A stretch of DNA of 10,774 nt from NCBI GenBank assembly GCA_900556545.1, contig USPE01000048.1:1-10774 (forward strand), given 5' to 3'. Position 1 is the stretch's first letter. Every line of letters starts with the position of its first letter. A program made the position numbers and the translations under genes. Below, one piece after another: positions 1 through 6,712 of the stretch. The notes under the pieces are model-generated. The model saw only the letters and a list, made by a program, of their open reading frames with translations, searched no databases and was not told where the DNA came from. The stretch is from an uncultured Peptococcaceae bacterium (GTDB lineage: Bacteria; Bacillota; Peptococcia; Peptococcales; Peptococcaceae).

Positions 1-101
1 CATTGTTTGGCCGCCGCCTCCTGCTTTATCATTGCAAGCCCGATACTGCTGTGATTTTCATGTGCCAGTTGTATTAATGTTTCAACAGAACCAATAACCA
101 T
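1..101 (-). CDS. sdaAA: L-serine dehydratase, iron-sulfur-dependent, alpha subunit (N-terminal fragment, runs off window)
   Basis: Only the first 33 codons are present, beginning MVIGSVETLIQLAHENHSSI; the gene leaves the window at base 1. The alpha subunit carries the cysteine ligands of the 4Fe-4S cluster and most of the active site for deaminating L-serine to pyruvate and ammonia in the cytoplasm, but those cysteines lie beyond this window. The call rests on the N-terminal sequence, which fits the family, and on position: it starts 33 bases after the beta-subunit stop, the usual sdaAB-sdaAA order. The ATG at 101-99 (minus strand) is preceded by a GTGGGGG Shine-Dalgarno at about 8 bases spacing. 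It is probably co-transcribed with sdaAB from the promoter near 858-886. Confidence 0.85.
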   Translation of the reverse strand, partial: MVIGSVETLIQLAHENHSSIGLAMIKQEAAAKQ

Positions 102-134
102 TTTATTTCCCCCACTTCAAGTATATGAAACAAC

Positions 135-806
135 CTAGAAAGGTTTGATAAATTTTACCTGCAAAACCGGATCCAATGCAGCAATTTTTTCAATGGCTTC
201 TGCCGGAACCTCCTGATCCGTTTCCAGCACCATATAAGCCACCGTATGTTTTTCCTGCCGGAAAACCTTCATCGTCGCAATATTAACCTGATACGCCATC
301 AATACCCCTGTAATACAATGAATCACACCGGGCTGATCCAGATGGGTATCAATAATGGTTGGATACATCCCTTCTATTTCCACCGGAAAACCGTCTAATT
401 CGGTAATCAGCACCTTGCCGCCGCCTACAGAGCAGCCAACCACCGTTTTGGTTTCGCCCGATGCTGTTGTCATCACAAACTTAGCAGTATTGGCATGATA
501 CCCATCGCCCAAATCAGCAGGCACAAACTGATAGCGCAGACCTGCCTCATCAGCCAGCCGATAAGAATCCCGAATCCGCACATCATCGGTTTCCATACCT
601 AACATGCCGCCCAGCAAAGCCAAATCCGTTCCATGCCCTTTATAGGTTTTGGCAAAAGAACCATGCAGCAGAATTTCTACCTGCTGCGGCATTTCCCCGG
701 CAATTGCCCGGGCAAAACGGCCCAGCCGCACAGCTCCTGCTGTATGCGAACTGGATGGGCCAACCATTACCGGCCCAATAATGTCAAAACAACTGTATTC
801 ACTCAT
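135..806 (-). CDS. sdaAB: L-serine dehydratase, iron-sulfur-dependent, beta subunit
   Basis: Beta subunit (223 aa) of the oxygen-sensitive two-subunit L-serine dehydratase that converts L-serine to pyruvate and ammonia in the cytoplasm. The N-terminal part has the family signature GPSSSHTAG (residues 16-24), and HGSFAKTYKGHGTD follows further on. The C-terminal ~75 residues, from about YPTIIDTHLDQPGVI, form an ACT domain, usually a small-ligand or regulatory module; in this family it is associated with serine binding. I chose the ATG at 806 rather than the in-frame one at 827: GGGGGAGG lies about 7 bases before 806, and the product then begins MSEYSCFDIIGP as expected. The upstream 7 residues (MIGGGWN) are simply the translated ribosome-binding site. 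Length is normal and there are no disruptions. sdaAA follows after 33 bases. Confidence 0.95.
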   Translation of the reverse strand: MSEYSCFDIIGPVMVGPSSSHTAGAVRLGRFARAIAGEMPQQVEILLHGSFAKTYKGHGTDLALLGGMLGMETDDVRIRDSYRLADEAGLRYQFVPADLGDGYHANTAKFVMTTASGETKTVVGCSVGGGKVLITELDGFPVEIEGMYPTIIDTHLDQPGVIHCITGVLMAYQVNIATMKVFRQEKHTVAYMVLETDQEVPAEAIEKIAALDPVLQVKFIKPF

Positions 807-848
807 ATTCCAGCCTCCCCCAATCAACCCTTGATACAGTCTTTGTTC

Positions 849-898
849 GGTGTTTTTATTGTACTATTCTTGCCCTGGTTACGCAAACAAAAAACACC
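849..898. repeat. Inverted repeat bracketing the sda promoter (possible operator pair)
   Basis: GGTGTTTTT at 849-857 is exactly complementary to AAAAACACC at 890-898. Allowing one mismatch, the arms extend to about 12 bases. The left arm falls just downstream of the -10 element and the right arm just upstream of the -35, so a protein bound to both half-sites would span the promoter. The arms are rich in A/T runs, so chance is possible, and no regulator gene is adjacent. Confidence 0.4.
858..886 (-). promoter_or_regulatory. Promoter of sdaAB-sdaAA
   Basis: On the minus strand TTGCGT (886-881) and TACAAT (863-858) are separated by exactly 17 bases, a good sigma-A-type promoter, about 50 bases before the sdaAB start. 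It lies inside a 9-bp inverted repeat (849-857 and 890-898). Confidence 0.7.
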
Positions 899-1001
899 AA
901 AATGCCTGTTGAATAAAAATATTTATCAAAGCCGCTCCGGCAAGCCTTTGTTAATAACCGACAATCATGCTAGGAATTTTTTATATATTCATAAAGATTC
1001 C

Positions 1002-1030
1002 TTGTAATTGATTAACACATATATTATAAT
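1002..1030 (+). promoter_or_regulatory. Promoter of the sensor kinase-lipoprotein unit
   Basis: TTGTAA (1002-1007) and a perfect TATAAT (1025-1030) are separated by 17 bases. Transcription would start near 1037, leaving a leader of about 59 bases before the kinase ATG. This is the only strong promoter seen upstream of the kinase. Confidence 0.7.
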
Positions 1031-1095
1031 GAAAGGAAATTTTTGTAACATAGCTGTTTAAATCATTTCAAAGAAACCATGAGGGTCTATCAAAT

Positions 1096-3273
1096 ATGCT
1101 CAGAAACCTGTTAAAAAATCTGTTTGCTGCACAAAACACTGCCTCCAAAAACAAAAAAAATTGGATCATCCTAGTCATTCTCTGCGTTCTGGTCGCCATT
1201 GGCTTAATCCTGTTTGTTCGGCAATACCAAAAGTTAGGAGACACAATCGAAAATGAACGCTTTACCTATGTTTCCGAAATAAAAAATCAGCTGGTCAATA
1301 ACATTAAAATGAAAAAAAATGTGCAGACTGCAGCACTGTCTGTTTATATAAGCGGAATTGAATCTCTGAACATAACCAGTTTTTCTGCCCTGCCCCGGTT
1401 AAACGCAAACTCCGGCAGCGAAACAGACACCTTCTTTTTTCTGGACGAACAGGGCGTTTTTTATACGCAGGACGGAAAAACAGTTTCTCTTTCCGGCACC
1501 AACCTTGCCCAACGCCTGATTCTGGAACAAGAGACCGTATTTGATTATACCCAGGTTAATAACGCGCAGGAATATTGGATTTACGGAGAACCGGTTCAGG
1601 GAATTATGCTGGACGGCATTTCCATCCGCGCCATTATCAACGCACAAGATTTAGAGCTGTTTTCTTCGCAAATGGACAGCAATCTGTTGGAAAGTAACTG
1701 CCAGACCTATATTATTTCCCAAGACGGCACCATTTTAATTTATCCGGAAAGAGAAAATGACATGGGCTACAATCTGTTTCAGTCTCTGGTAGGGCTGGGT
1801 GCCTCGGCCCAGTCCATTCAGGAAATACAGGAACAAATACGCCAGGGCAACAGCAGCCAAAGCTTTTTAAACTATCAGGACAATAAATGGATTCTGTCCT
1901 ACAGCGGCAATATCTTCGACAACTGGGTGGTAGTGGTGCTCATGCCGGTTACCATTACTGCCTCCGATACTTACCATATGATGCGGCTGACCCTGTATGC
2001 CCTGAGTTTGCTGGTTGCCAGCATTTTAGGCACATTGTGTTTCGGCGTGCTGCTGTTTTACCAACGGGAACGGACCGTACAGAAAGAAAAAATGGACTTG
2101 GTGGTTATGCAGCGCAGTGCTCAGGTAAAAAATGAATTTCTGTCTAAAATGAGCCATGATATCCGCACGCCGCTGAACGCTATCATCGGCCTGTTAAAAA
2201 TTGTGGAGCGGGACAGCAAAGACCAGCCCCAGATACAAACCAATCTGGAAAAAATTGAACAATCGGCCAAATATCTGCTGGCAGTACTCAATGATATTTT
2301 AGATATGTCTAAAATTGAAAGCGGAAAAATGACGCTTTACAATGCCCCGTTCAATTTACCGGAGCTGTTTCAAAACTTAGAAACCATGAACCGCGCCCAG
2401 GCTGAACAAAAAGGCATCCAGTTCCAAACCTGTTTAGATGGTGTCTATGCGCAAACCTATCTGGGCGATCAGCTGCGTTTGAATCAAATTCTGATGAATC
2501 TGTTGTCCAACGCCATTAAATTTACCAACCAAAACGGCATTGTTCGGTTTTCTCTGCACGTATCACCGGGGAAACAAGGGCAAGATCACCTTTGCTTTGT
2601 AATAGAAGATACCGGTATCGGCATGTCAGAGGAACACGTAGCCAATCTGTATCAGCCTTTTGAGCAGGAAGATGCCAGCACTTCCTTAAACTACGCCGGC
2701 AGCGGACTGGGGCTTTCCATTGTAAAAAGTTTAGTAGAACTAATGAACGGAACCATTCATGTCACCAGTACCAAAGGAACAGGGAGCCGCTTTGAAGTCA
2801 GCCTGTACCTGACACAGGCAAACTCTGCACCGGAGCATTCCTCCCATGTTCAAAATACGTCAAAATGTTCATTATCCGGCCGAAAGCTGCTGTTGGCAGA
2901 AGACAACGAACTGAACCGCATGATTGCCAAAGAACTCATTTCCAGCCATTGTGAAATGATAGTGGACGAAGCAGAGAACGGCGCCCAGGCGATCGAACGT
3001 TTTGCCGCCAGCGCCCCGGACGAATATGCCGCCATCCTGATGGACGTGCGGATGCCAATAATCGATGGATTGGAAGCCACCAAAGCCATCCGCGCCTTAA
3101 ACCATCCGCGGGCAAAAACGGTTCCAATCCTTGCCATGTCCGCCAACGCCTTTCAGGAAGACATGGAACGCTCTGTTCAGTCCGGTATGAATGTTCATTT
3201 ATCCAAACCGCTGGACATCGACTTGGTAAAAACACAGCTGCAAATTTATATACAGAAGGAAAACATGCCATGA
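1096..3273 (+). CDS. Hybrid sensor histidine kinase with large extracytoplasmic sensor domain and C-terminal receiver
   Basis: A 725-aa membrane kinase. TM1 is about residues 23-41, TM2 about 298-322, and the ~255 residues between them form an extracytoplasmic sensor; stretches such as YIISQDGTILIYP resemble Cache-type folds, though I cannot prove the subfamily. There is no clear HAMP or PAS segment. The HisKA phosphoacceptor is His354 in MSHDIRTPLNAIIG. The ATPase domain shows the N box (N468, N472), G1 DTGIG (505-509) and G2 GSGLGLSIV (from 535). A receiver domain follows at about 598-720, with acidic pair E602/D603, phosphoacceptor Asp650 in LMDVRMP, and Lys704 in SKPLD. All catalytic residues are intact. 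No Hpt or DNA-binding output is attached, so a separate phosphorelay partner is needed. The start has GAGGG 10 bases upstream. Its last codons overlap the lipoprotein start (ATGA), implying coupled translation. Confidence 0.93.
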   Translation: MLRNLLKNLFAAQNTASKNKKNWIILVILCVLVAIGLILFVRQYQKLGDTIENERFTYVSEIKNQLVNNIKMKKNVQTAALSVYISGIESLNITSFSALPRLNANSGSETDTFFFLDEQGVFYTQDGKTVSLSGTNLAQRLILEQETVFDYTQVNNAQEYWIYGEPVQGIMLDGISIRAIINAQDLELFSSQMDSNLLESNCQTYIISQDGTILIYPERENDMGYNLFQSLVGLGASAQSIQEIQEQIRQGNSSQSFLNYQDNKWILSYSGNIFDNWVVVVLMPVTITASDTYHMMRLTLYALSLLVASILGTLCFGVLLFYQRERTVQKEKMDLVVMQRSAQVKNEFLSKMSHDIRTPLNAIIGLLKIVERDSKDQPQIQTNLEKIEQSAKYLLAVLNDILDMSKIESGKMTLYNAPFNLPELFQNLETMNRAQAEQKGIQFQTCLDGVYAQTYLGDQLRLNQILMNLLSNAIKFTNQNGIVRFSLHVSPGKQGQDHLCFVIEDTGIGMSEEHVANLYQPFEQEDASTSLNYAGSGLGLSIVKSLVELMNGTIHVTSTKGTGSRFEVSLYLTQANSAPEHSSHVQNTSKCSLSGRKLLLAEDNELNRMIAKELISSHCEMIVDEAENGAQAIERFAASAPDEYAAILMDVRMPIIDGLEATKAIRALNHPRAKTVPILAMSANAFQEDMERSVQSGMNVHLSKPLDIDLVKTQLQIYIQKENMP

Positions 3274-5219
3274 AGCAATTACACCAACGAACATTAATCA
3301 CCCTGCTATGTCTTGTTCTGAGCACCGGCTTGTTGGCCGGATGCGCCCGGCAGACCGATGCCCTGCCCCCCGGCGGAATGGAGCATGAGGTGCTTACCTT
3401 AAAGCCGATTCCTGCGGATAAAATGATGATTACCTTACAGGGCGTGGACGGCGTGGATTTAAACCAGATGGAACGGGAAATCGAAGCACACTTCCCTGAT
3501 GTGGATATTGTACAGGTTCTCTATACCTGGCTGAAAAATGATTTAGAGCATAACTCCGGTCAGGATATTGTCCTAAATCAGGATTTAAGTTGGCTTGCAG
3601 AGCACAGCGACAATCTTGTGAATTTAACCACAGAAAGCTACCTGCAGAACTATTCCCTTTCGTCCCTTTCCAACTGCGCAATAAATGGGAGCGTCTATGT
3701 ACTGCCGGGACCCGCCCATGTTTACGGTATTGTTTACAACCAAGATATGTTTCAGGCGAACGGCTGGGAAATCCCCAAAAATTTGGATGAATTTATTCAG
3801 CTTTGCCAGACAATCGAATCCACAGGCATCCGCGCCTTTCAGCCGGCGCTCTATTATAAAGATGCCATGCGGCAGTTTTTAGCGGGTTTTACCTACCAAC
3901 CGGCATTTTACGGCCTGGAAAACAGCATGTGGTTTTCCGACTATCATCAGGGAACGGCTACCATGGCCAACCATCTTGAGCCGGCCCTGGACAATCTGAA
4001 ACAATTGAGCGATGCCGGTATTATACGGACAAGCGATTTTAAAACGACACCGGCAGGCCGCAGTGCTATGATGTATCAAAAACGAAATTGCGCTATGATT
4101 ATAGAATCACAAAATGCAGAGGTATATGCCCGTGAATGGAATTTGGCAGATCAACCTGTCAACGTAGGTATGATGCCCTTTTTCAGCGGAAACGAACCTA
4201 ACAGTGACTTCTTATTTACCATCCCCCAATATTACATGGGAATCAATTCCAAATTGGAGCAGCCGGGCAATGAGGAAAAATTACAGCGGGTAAAAGAAAT
4301 TTTGGGATGGTTATCGACAGTAGAAGGACAAACGGCCATTATGGATTCGGAAGCCCTCGCTATCAGTCATGTAAGAGGCGTTCCCTGGAAGAACACATCT
4401 TTCTTTCAGGCAGCCCAGGCAACCATTGCAGAAGGAAGACTGATCCCCCAGCCCATGCTGTCCCAAAGCTTTGCCATGTCGGTAGAATCTTCACTGCAGG
4501 AAACACTCCCCCTGTTTATGGAAGGCACATTAGCGGCTCAGGATGTAACCAGAACCATGGATCAGGCCCATGATAAGGAACAGCAGCACATATCCAACTA
4601 TCAGCAGATTGGGCATGCAGAAGAAGATTTCACTGTTTTACAGCTGGCTCAGCTGATGGCTGATATCTTTCGGGAGCGGGCAAATGCCCAGATCGGCCTT
4701 TGTCAGGCCAATACACGGCAACGGGGTGTCGGAATAAAATTGTATCAGGGCGAATTGTACTACAACTATCGCGACACCGCTTTGGATTGGCGTCTTGAGC
4801 AAGGCTTTCTCCCCGGAAATGCTGGCGAAAACAGTCAAAAACTGATGCGTGTACAAATGACAGGGCAAGCACTGCTGGATTTGCTGAATTCCACCACAGA
4901 GGATAAACCGGCTTATTGGGTAGCGTCCGGCATGAAGATTGTATTTGCACCTTGGGCAGGCGACGGCAACCGCATTATCAGTGCTACGCTTGCAAACGGC
5001 GAACCCCTTCAACCTGAAGCAATCTATACCGTAGCCCTTTGGAACGGCGCAGCAGACGAAAAATATATTTTAAAAACCGAAACCTATTTTGAAGACAGTA
5101 TTACAGATCTTTTCAAAGAACGGGTGGCACAAACAGGCAGCATCAAACCGGAATGGGATGAAGATTTTATTCTGGACTGGAGTATTGTAAAAACACAGCC
5201 GGAAAACAACGCATCATAA
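3270..5219 (+). CDS. Lipoprotein fusing an ABC-type solute-binding domain to a 5'-nucleotidase C-terminal-like domain
   Basis: A 649-aa predicted lipoprotein. It has a basic N-terminus, a hydrophobic core and the lipobox LLAGC with Cys25 as the lipidated residue, so it should be anchored outside the cytoplasmic membrane. Residues of roughly 50-440 read as a type 1 extracellular solute-binding protein of the sugar-ABC kind (INGSVYVLPGPAHVYGIVYN, then MFQANGWEIPKNLDEFIQLC). From about 450 to 640 the pattern matches the 5'-nucleotidase (UshA-type) C-terminal domain: LAQLMADIFRERANAQIGL, then MTGQALLDLLN, then GDGNRIISATLANGEPLQP followed by IYTVALWNGAADEKYI. The metallophosphoesterase half is absent, so nucleotide hydrolysis is not expected. 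AGAAGGA sits 9 bases before the ATG, which overlaps the kinase stop. With no transporter genes beside it, I infer a ligand-sensing partner of the kinase. The solute-binding call is firm; the second domain is moderately firm and judged by eye. Confidence 0.85.
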   Translation: MKQLHQRTLITLLCLVLSTGLLAGCARQTDALPPGGMEHEVLTLKPIPADKMMITLQGVDGVDLNQMEREIEAHFPDVDIVQVLYTWLKNDLEHNSGQDIVLNQDLSWLAEHSDNLVNLTTESYLQNYSLSSLSNCAINGSVYVLPGPAHVYGIVYNQDMFQANGWEIPKNLDEFIQLCQTIESTGIRAFQPALYYKDAMRQFLAGFTYQPAFYGLENSMWFSDYHQGTATMANHLEPALDNLKQLSDAGIIRTSDFKTTPAGRSAMMYQKRNCAMIIESQNAEVYAREWNLADQPVNVGMMPFFSGNEPNSDFLFTIPQYYMGINSKLEQPGNEEKLQRVKEILGWLSTVEGQTAIMDSEALAISHVRGVPWKNTSFFQAAQATIAEGRLIPQPMLSQSFAMSVESSLQETLPLFMEGTLAAQDVTRTMDQAHDKEQQHISNYQQIGHAEEDFTVLQLAQLMADIFRERANAQIGLCQANTRQRGVGIKLYQGELYYNYRDTALDWRLEQGFLPGNAGENSQKLMRVQMTGQALLDLLNSTTEDKPAYWVASGMKIVFAPWAGDGNRIISATLANGEPLQPEAIYTVALWNGAADEKYILKTETYFEDSITDLFKERVAQTGSIKPEWDEDFILDWSIVKTQPENNAS

Positions 5220-5234
5220 TCAATCATACATTAC

Positions 5235-5276
5235 CACAGGGCAGAAAGCAGGAATTTGTCCAGCTTCTGCCCTGTG
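5235..5276 (+). terminator. Terminator after the kinase-lipoprotein unit
   Basis: A perfect 12-bp stem, CACAGGGCAGAA (5235-5246) with TTCTGCCCTGTG (5265-5276), begins 16 bases after the lipoprotein stop. The loop is 18 bases and can extend the stem by GC with one bulge. The T run afterwards is short (CTTT), so termination may be imperfect. Confidence 0.65.
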
Positions 5277-5394
5277 CTTTACCCCAAACTGTTTTCTCCA
5301 AATGCATTGCCATGCACCATCAACATAACTGTATTTTTATCACAGCATCCCCGCAGAACAGTGTAATCAAAAAGTATCAAAAAAAGACAACTCG

Positions 5395-5408
5395 TGAATA
5401 TTTATTCA
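5395..5408. promoter_or_regulatory. ARG-box-like palindrome
   Basis: The 14-base site TGAATATTTATTCA fits the classical ArgR/AhrC half-site arrangement (TGAAT, four A/T bases, ATTCA) at every specified position. It is embedded in a longer symmetrical run, GAATATT/AATATTC at 5396-5402 and 5408-5414. No arginine gene lies next to it in the window, and the surroundings are AT-rich, so function is uncertain. Confidence 0.3.
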
Positions 5409-5448
5409 ATATTCGCAGTTCAAAAATAACATTGATCTCAGCACAAAA

Positions 5449-5475
5449 AATAGGTGTAGTCTGAAGACGACAGGT
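5449..5475 (+). repeat. Hairpin-family element, copy A (degenerate)
   Basis: AATAGGTGTAGT at 5449-5460 is identical to the left arm region of the perfect hairpin at 5789 for 12 bases, but the right half (GACGACAGGT) no longer pairs properly. It reads as a decayed copy of the same element. Confidence 0.5.
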
Positions 5476-5582
5476 AATTTTGGAGTTGACTCGTCGGGAA
5501 TATCAACAGGCGACCAATGTCAATTGCATAATGCTATAGTCAGTCTAAAATCCCTTTGCAGAGCTGATTGCAGCATATCAGG

Positions 5583-5618
5583 AAAAAGGTGCAGCTTGAA
5601 GAATACACACCTTTTTTT
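5583..5618 (+). terminator. Hairpin-family element, copy B (terminator-like)
   Basis: AAAAAGGTG (5583-5591) pairs with CACCTTTTT (5608-5616), with a 16-base loop and a run of seven T (5612-5618). The loop-side sequence GCAGCTTGAAG resembles the other two copies. It is a plausible intrinsic terminator, although no intact gene precedes it. Confidence 0.55.
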
Positions 5619-5638
5619 GTCCGTTGTGCAGCCCAATA

Positions 5639-5746
5639 ATGAGAGTATCATTGAGAGTGATAGCACAGGAAATGGATACAGGGAAAGGGTGCTATTTTGC
5701 CGTAATAAGGAGTGAAGTTGGAGGGGGTATGAGGAAACTGTTTTAG
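5639..5746 (+). CDS. Possible 35-aa open frame, unrecognised
   Basis: A short frame starts at ATG 5639 and ends at TAG 5744-5746 (product begins MRVSLRVIAQEMDTGKG). It lies between hairpin copies B and C. Beyond the stop the same frame continues open, with AVKTPYKALYKDIGNR, so this could be one longer protein broken by a nonsense codon. I do not recognise the family. There is no strong ribosome-binding site before 5639; a GGAGGGGG just before an internal ATG at 5730 would give only five codons. It is best seen as a possible relic of mobile-element coding DNA. Confidence 0.2.
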   Translation: MRVSLRVIAQEMDTGKGCYFAVIRSEVGGGMRKLF

Positions 5747-5788
5747 GCTGTTAAAACGCCATATAAAGCCTTATACAAGGATATTGGG

Positions 5789-5822
5789 AATAGGTGTAGT
5801 TTGCAGGCTACACCTATTTTTT
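5789..5822 (+). terminator. Hairpin-family element, copy C (intrinsic terminator)
   Basis: A perfect 11-bp stem, AATAGGTGTAG (5789-5799) with CTACACCTATT (5808-5818), has an 8-base loop and runs straight into six T (5817-5822). This is the best preserved of three related copies and has textbook terminator form. Confidence 0.75.
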
Positions 5823-6009
5823 GTGCAGCAGAAGATTGGCTTATGGCTGGTGAAGGCATACTGCCAAAGAGCGGACAGAACAGGAATTACTGTGATTTGC
5901 AGGATAGAAAGCAGTTTAAGAAAAACAAACAGAAAAAAGCAGATTGCCTGTCCTGGTTTTTCAGAACAGTGCAGTCACTATTTTCATTCTACAAACGCTT
6001 ATATATAAT

Positions 6010-6135
6010 ATATACTACTGTAAAAACATAAAACATGCTAAAACCTTAAAACATACAAACACTAAAAAAACATTACAACCGTAAAACAAAAAAACAAATA
6101 AAAAACACCCATAAACATAAAAAACATGGAAAACA
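6010..6135 (+). repeat. A-rich degenerate short-repeat tract (TAAAACAT-like units)
   Basis: The strand is almost free of G and repeats variants of an 8- to 11-base unit such as TAAAACAT, TAAAACC and TAAAAAAACAT roughly ten times. It follows the alternating TATATAATATATA run at about 6000-6013. One frame reads as a Lys-rich KNIKHAKTLKHTNTKKT series before a stop. It may be a low-complexity coding remnant or a protein-binding array; the units are too diverged to assign a period. Confidence 0.5.
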
Positions 6136-6356
6136 AGAAAAACGGCAGTGCGATTAAAAAATAAAAATTTAAAAAGCTAGTCAGTAAAAAGCTGTCAGGC
6201 CCATTGGCTGAAAGGGCAAAAGTGAAGCTGCGGTACAAAAAAAGCAACACATCGCAAAAGAAAAAACAAAGTAAACCTGTTGATACAATGACAGTAAAGC
6301 CTGTAATAGACAGCATTACAGACGTTTTTGATAAAGAAGTTTTATCTGTTTTGTAA
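6126..6356 (+). pseudogene. Coding-like relic with one in-frame stop, unrecognised
   Basis: From ATG 6126 the frame reads MENKKNGSAIKK, meets TAA at 6162-6164, then stays open to TAA 6354-6356. The later part looks protein-like (AERAKVKLRYKK, then VKPVIDSITDVFDKEVLSVL), with an acidic-hydrophobic C-terminus unlike the surrounding low-complexity DNA. No good start follows the internal stop. I do not recognise the protein. The A-rich composition alone yields many Lys codons, so the case rests on the final ~25 residues. Confidence 0.25.
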
Positions 6357-6566
6357 AGAAATCTGCCGATTTGCCTATGTACTACTGGCAGTGTTATCCA
6401 CCTGAGAATCGTTACAATTTGTTTTAAGAGCAGAAATACCGCTCTCTGGTATCAGTGTTCCATCTGGGAGAAAACCATAGCTTAAAAACAAAAATACAGC
6501 TTCTCAGCAATTTTGCTGCACACGCTTGATTTAGTTTGATTTAAAAGCTGGAGCAAAAACTAAAAT

Positions 6567-6579
6567 TGACAGGGTGTCA
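6567..6579. promoter_or_regulatory. Short palindrome, possible repressor site
   Basis: TGACA and TGTCA flank a GGG centre (6567-6579), and with the preceding T the left arm reads TTGACA. Sites of this form occur among TetR-type operators, but no such regulator is encoded nearby. A -10 at the right distance is not convincing. Confidence 0.2.
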
Positions 6580-6683
6580 GTAGGTAAAAAACAATGCGAG
6601 ATATAAATAAATATACATATATGCGAATATATTGTACACCTGCACTGCAAGCTATTCTTGGTCGACAAGTTAAAAAAACATGC

Positions 6684-6712
6684 TATCTTTTTAATAGGTA
6701 ACGAAGTATAAT
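6684..6712 (+). promoter_or_regulatory. Candidate promoter for the truncated oxidoreductase
   Basis: A perfect TATAAT lies at 6707-6712, 42 bases before the start codon at 6754. The -35 position at 17-base spacing (6684-6689, TATCTT) is weak. An imperfect palindrome TATCT/AGGTA (6684-6688 and 6696-6700) overlaps it and could be an operator for a redox- or drug-responsive regulator; that is inference. Confidence 0.35.

Noticed and set aside
4630..5012. Minus-strand frames of 106 and 124 aa under the lipoprotein gene
   Set aside because: They are antisense shadows of a well-supported coding region, without ribosome-binding sites or family motifs.
5784..6031. Plus-strand frames of 74 and 76 aa
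   Set aside because: Both start inside or beside the perfect terminator hairpin at 5789-5822, lack ribosome-binding sites and end in the repeat tract; no family resemblance.
6062..6316. Minus-strand 84-aa very hydrophobic frame resembling a small membrane protein
   Set aside because: It is the complement of an A-rich tract, so Phe and Leu arise from T runs; there is no credible ribosome-binding site, and the opposite strand gives a better protein-like segment.
6394..6402. TTATCCACC, one base from a DnaA box
   Set aside because: A single imperfect site with no cluster, no dnaA or dnaN genes and no clear unwinding element.
6427..6452. Mutually exclusive small hairpins AGAGC/GCTCT and ATACC/GGTAT, attenuator-like
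   Set aside because: Stems are only 5 bp, no T run follows, and no gene lies directly downstream.
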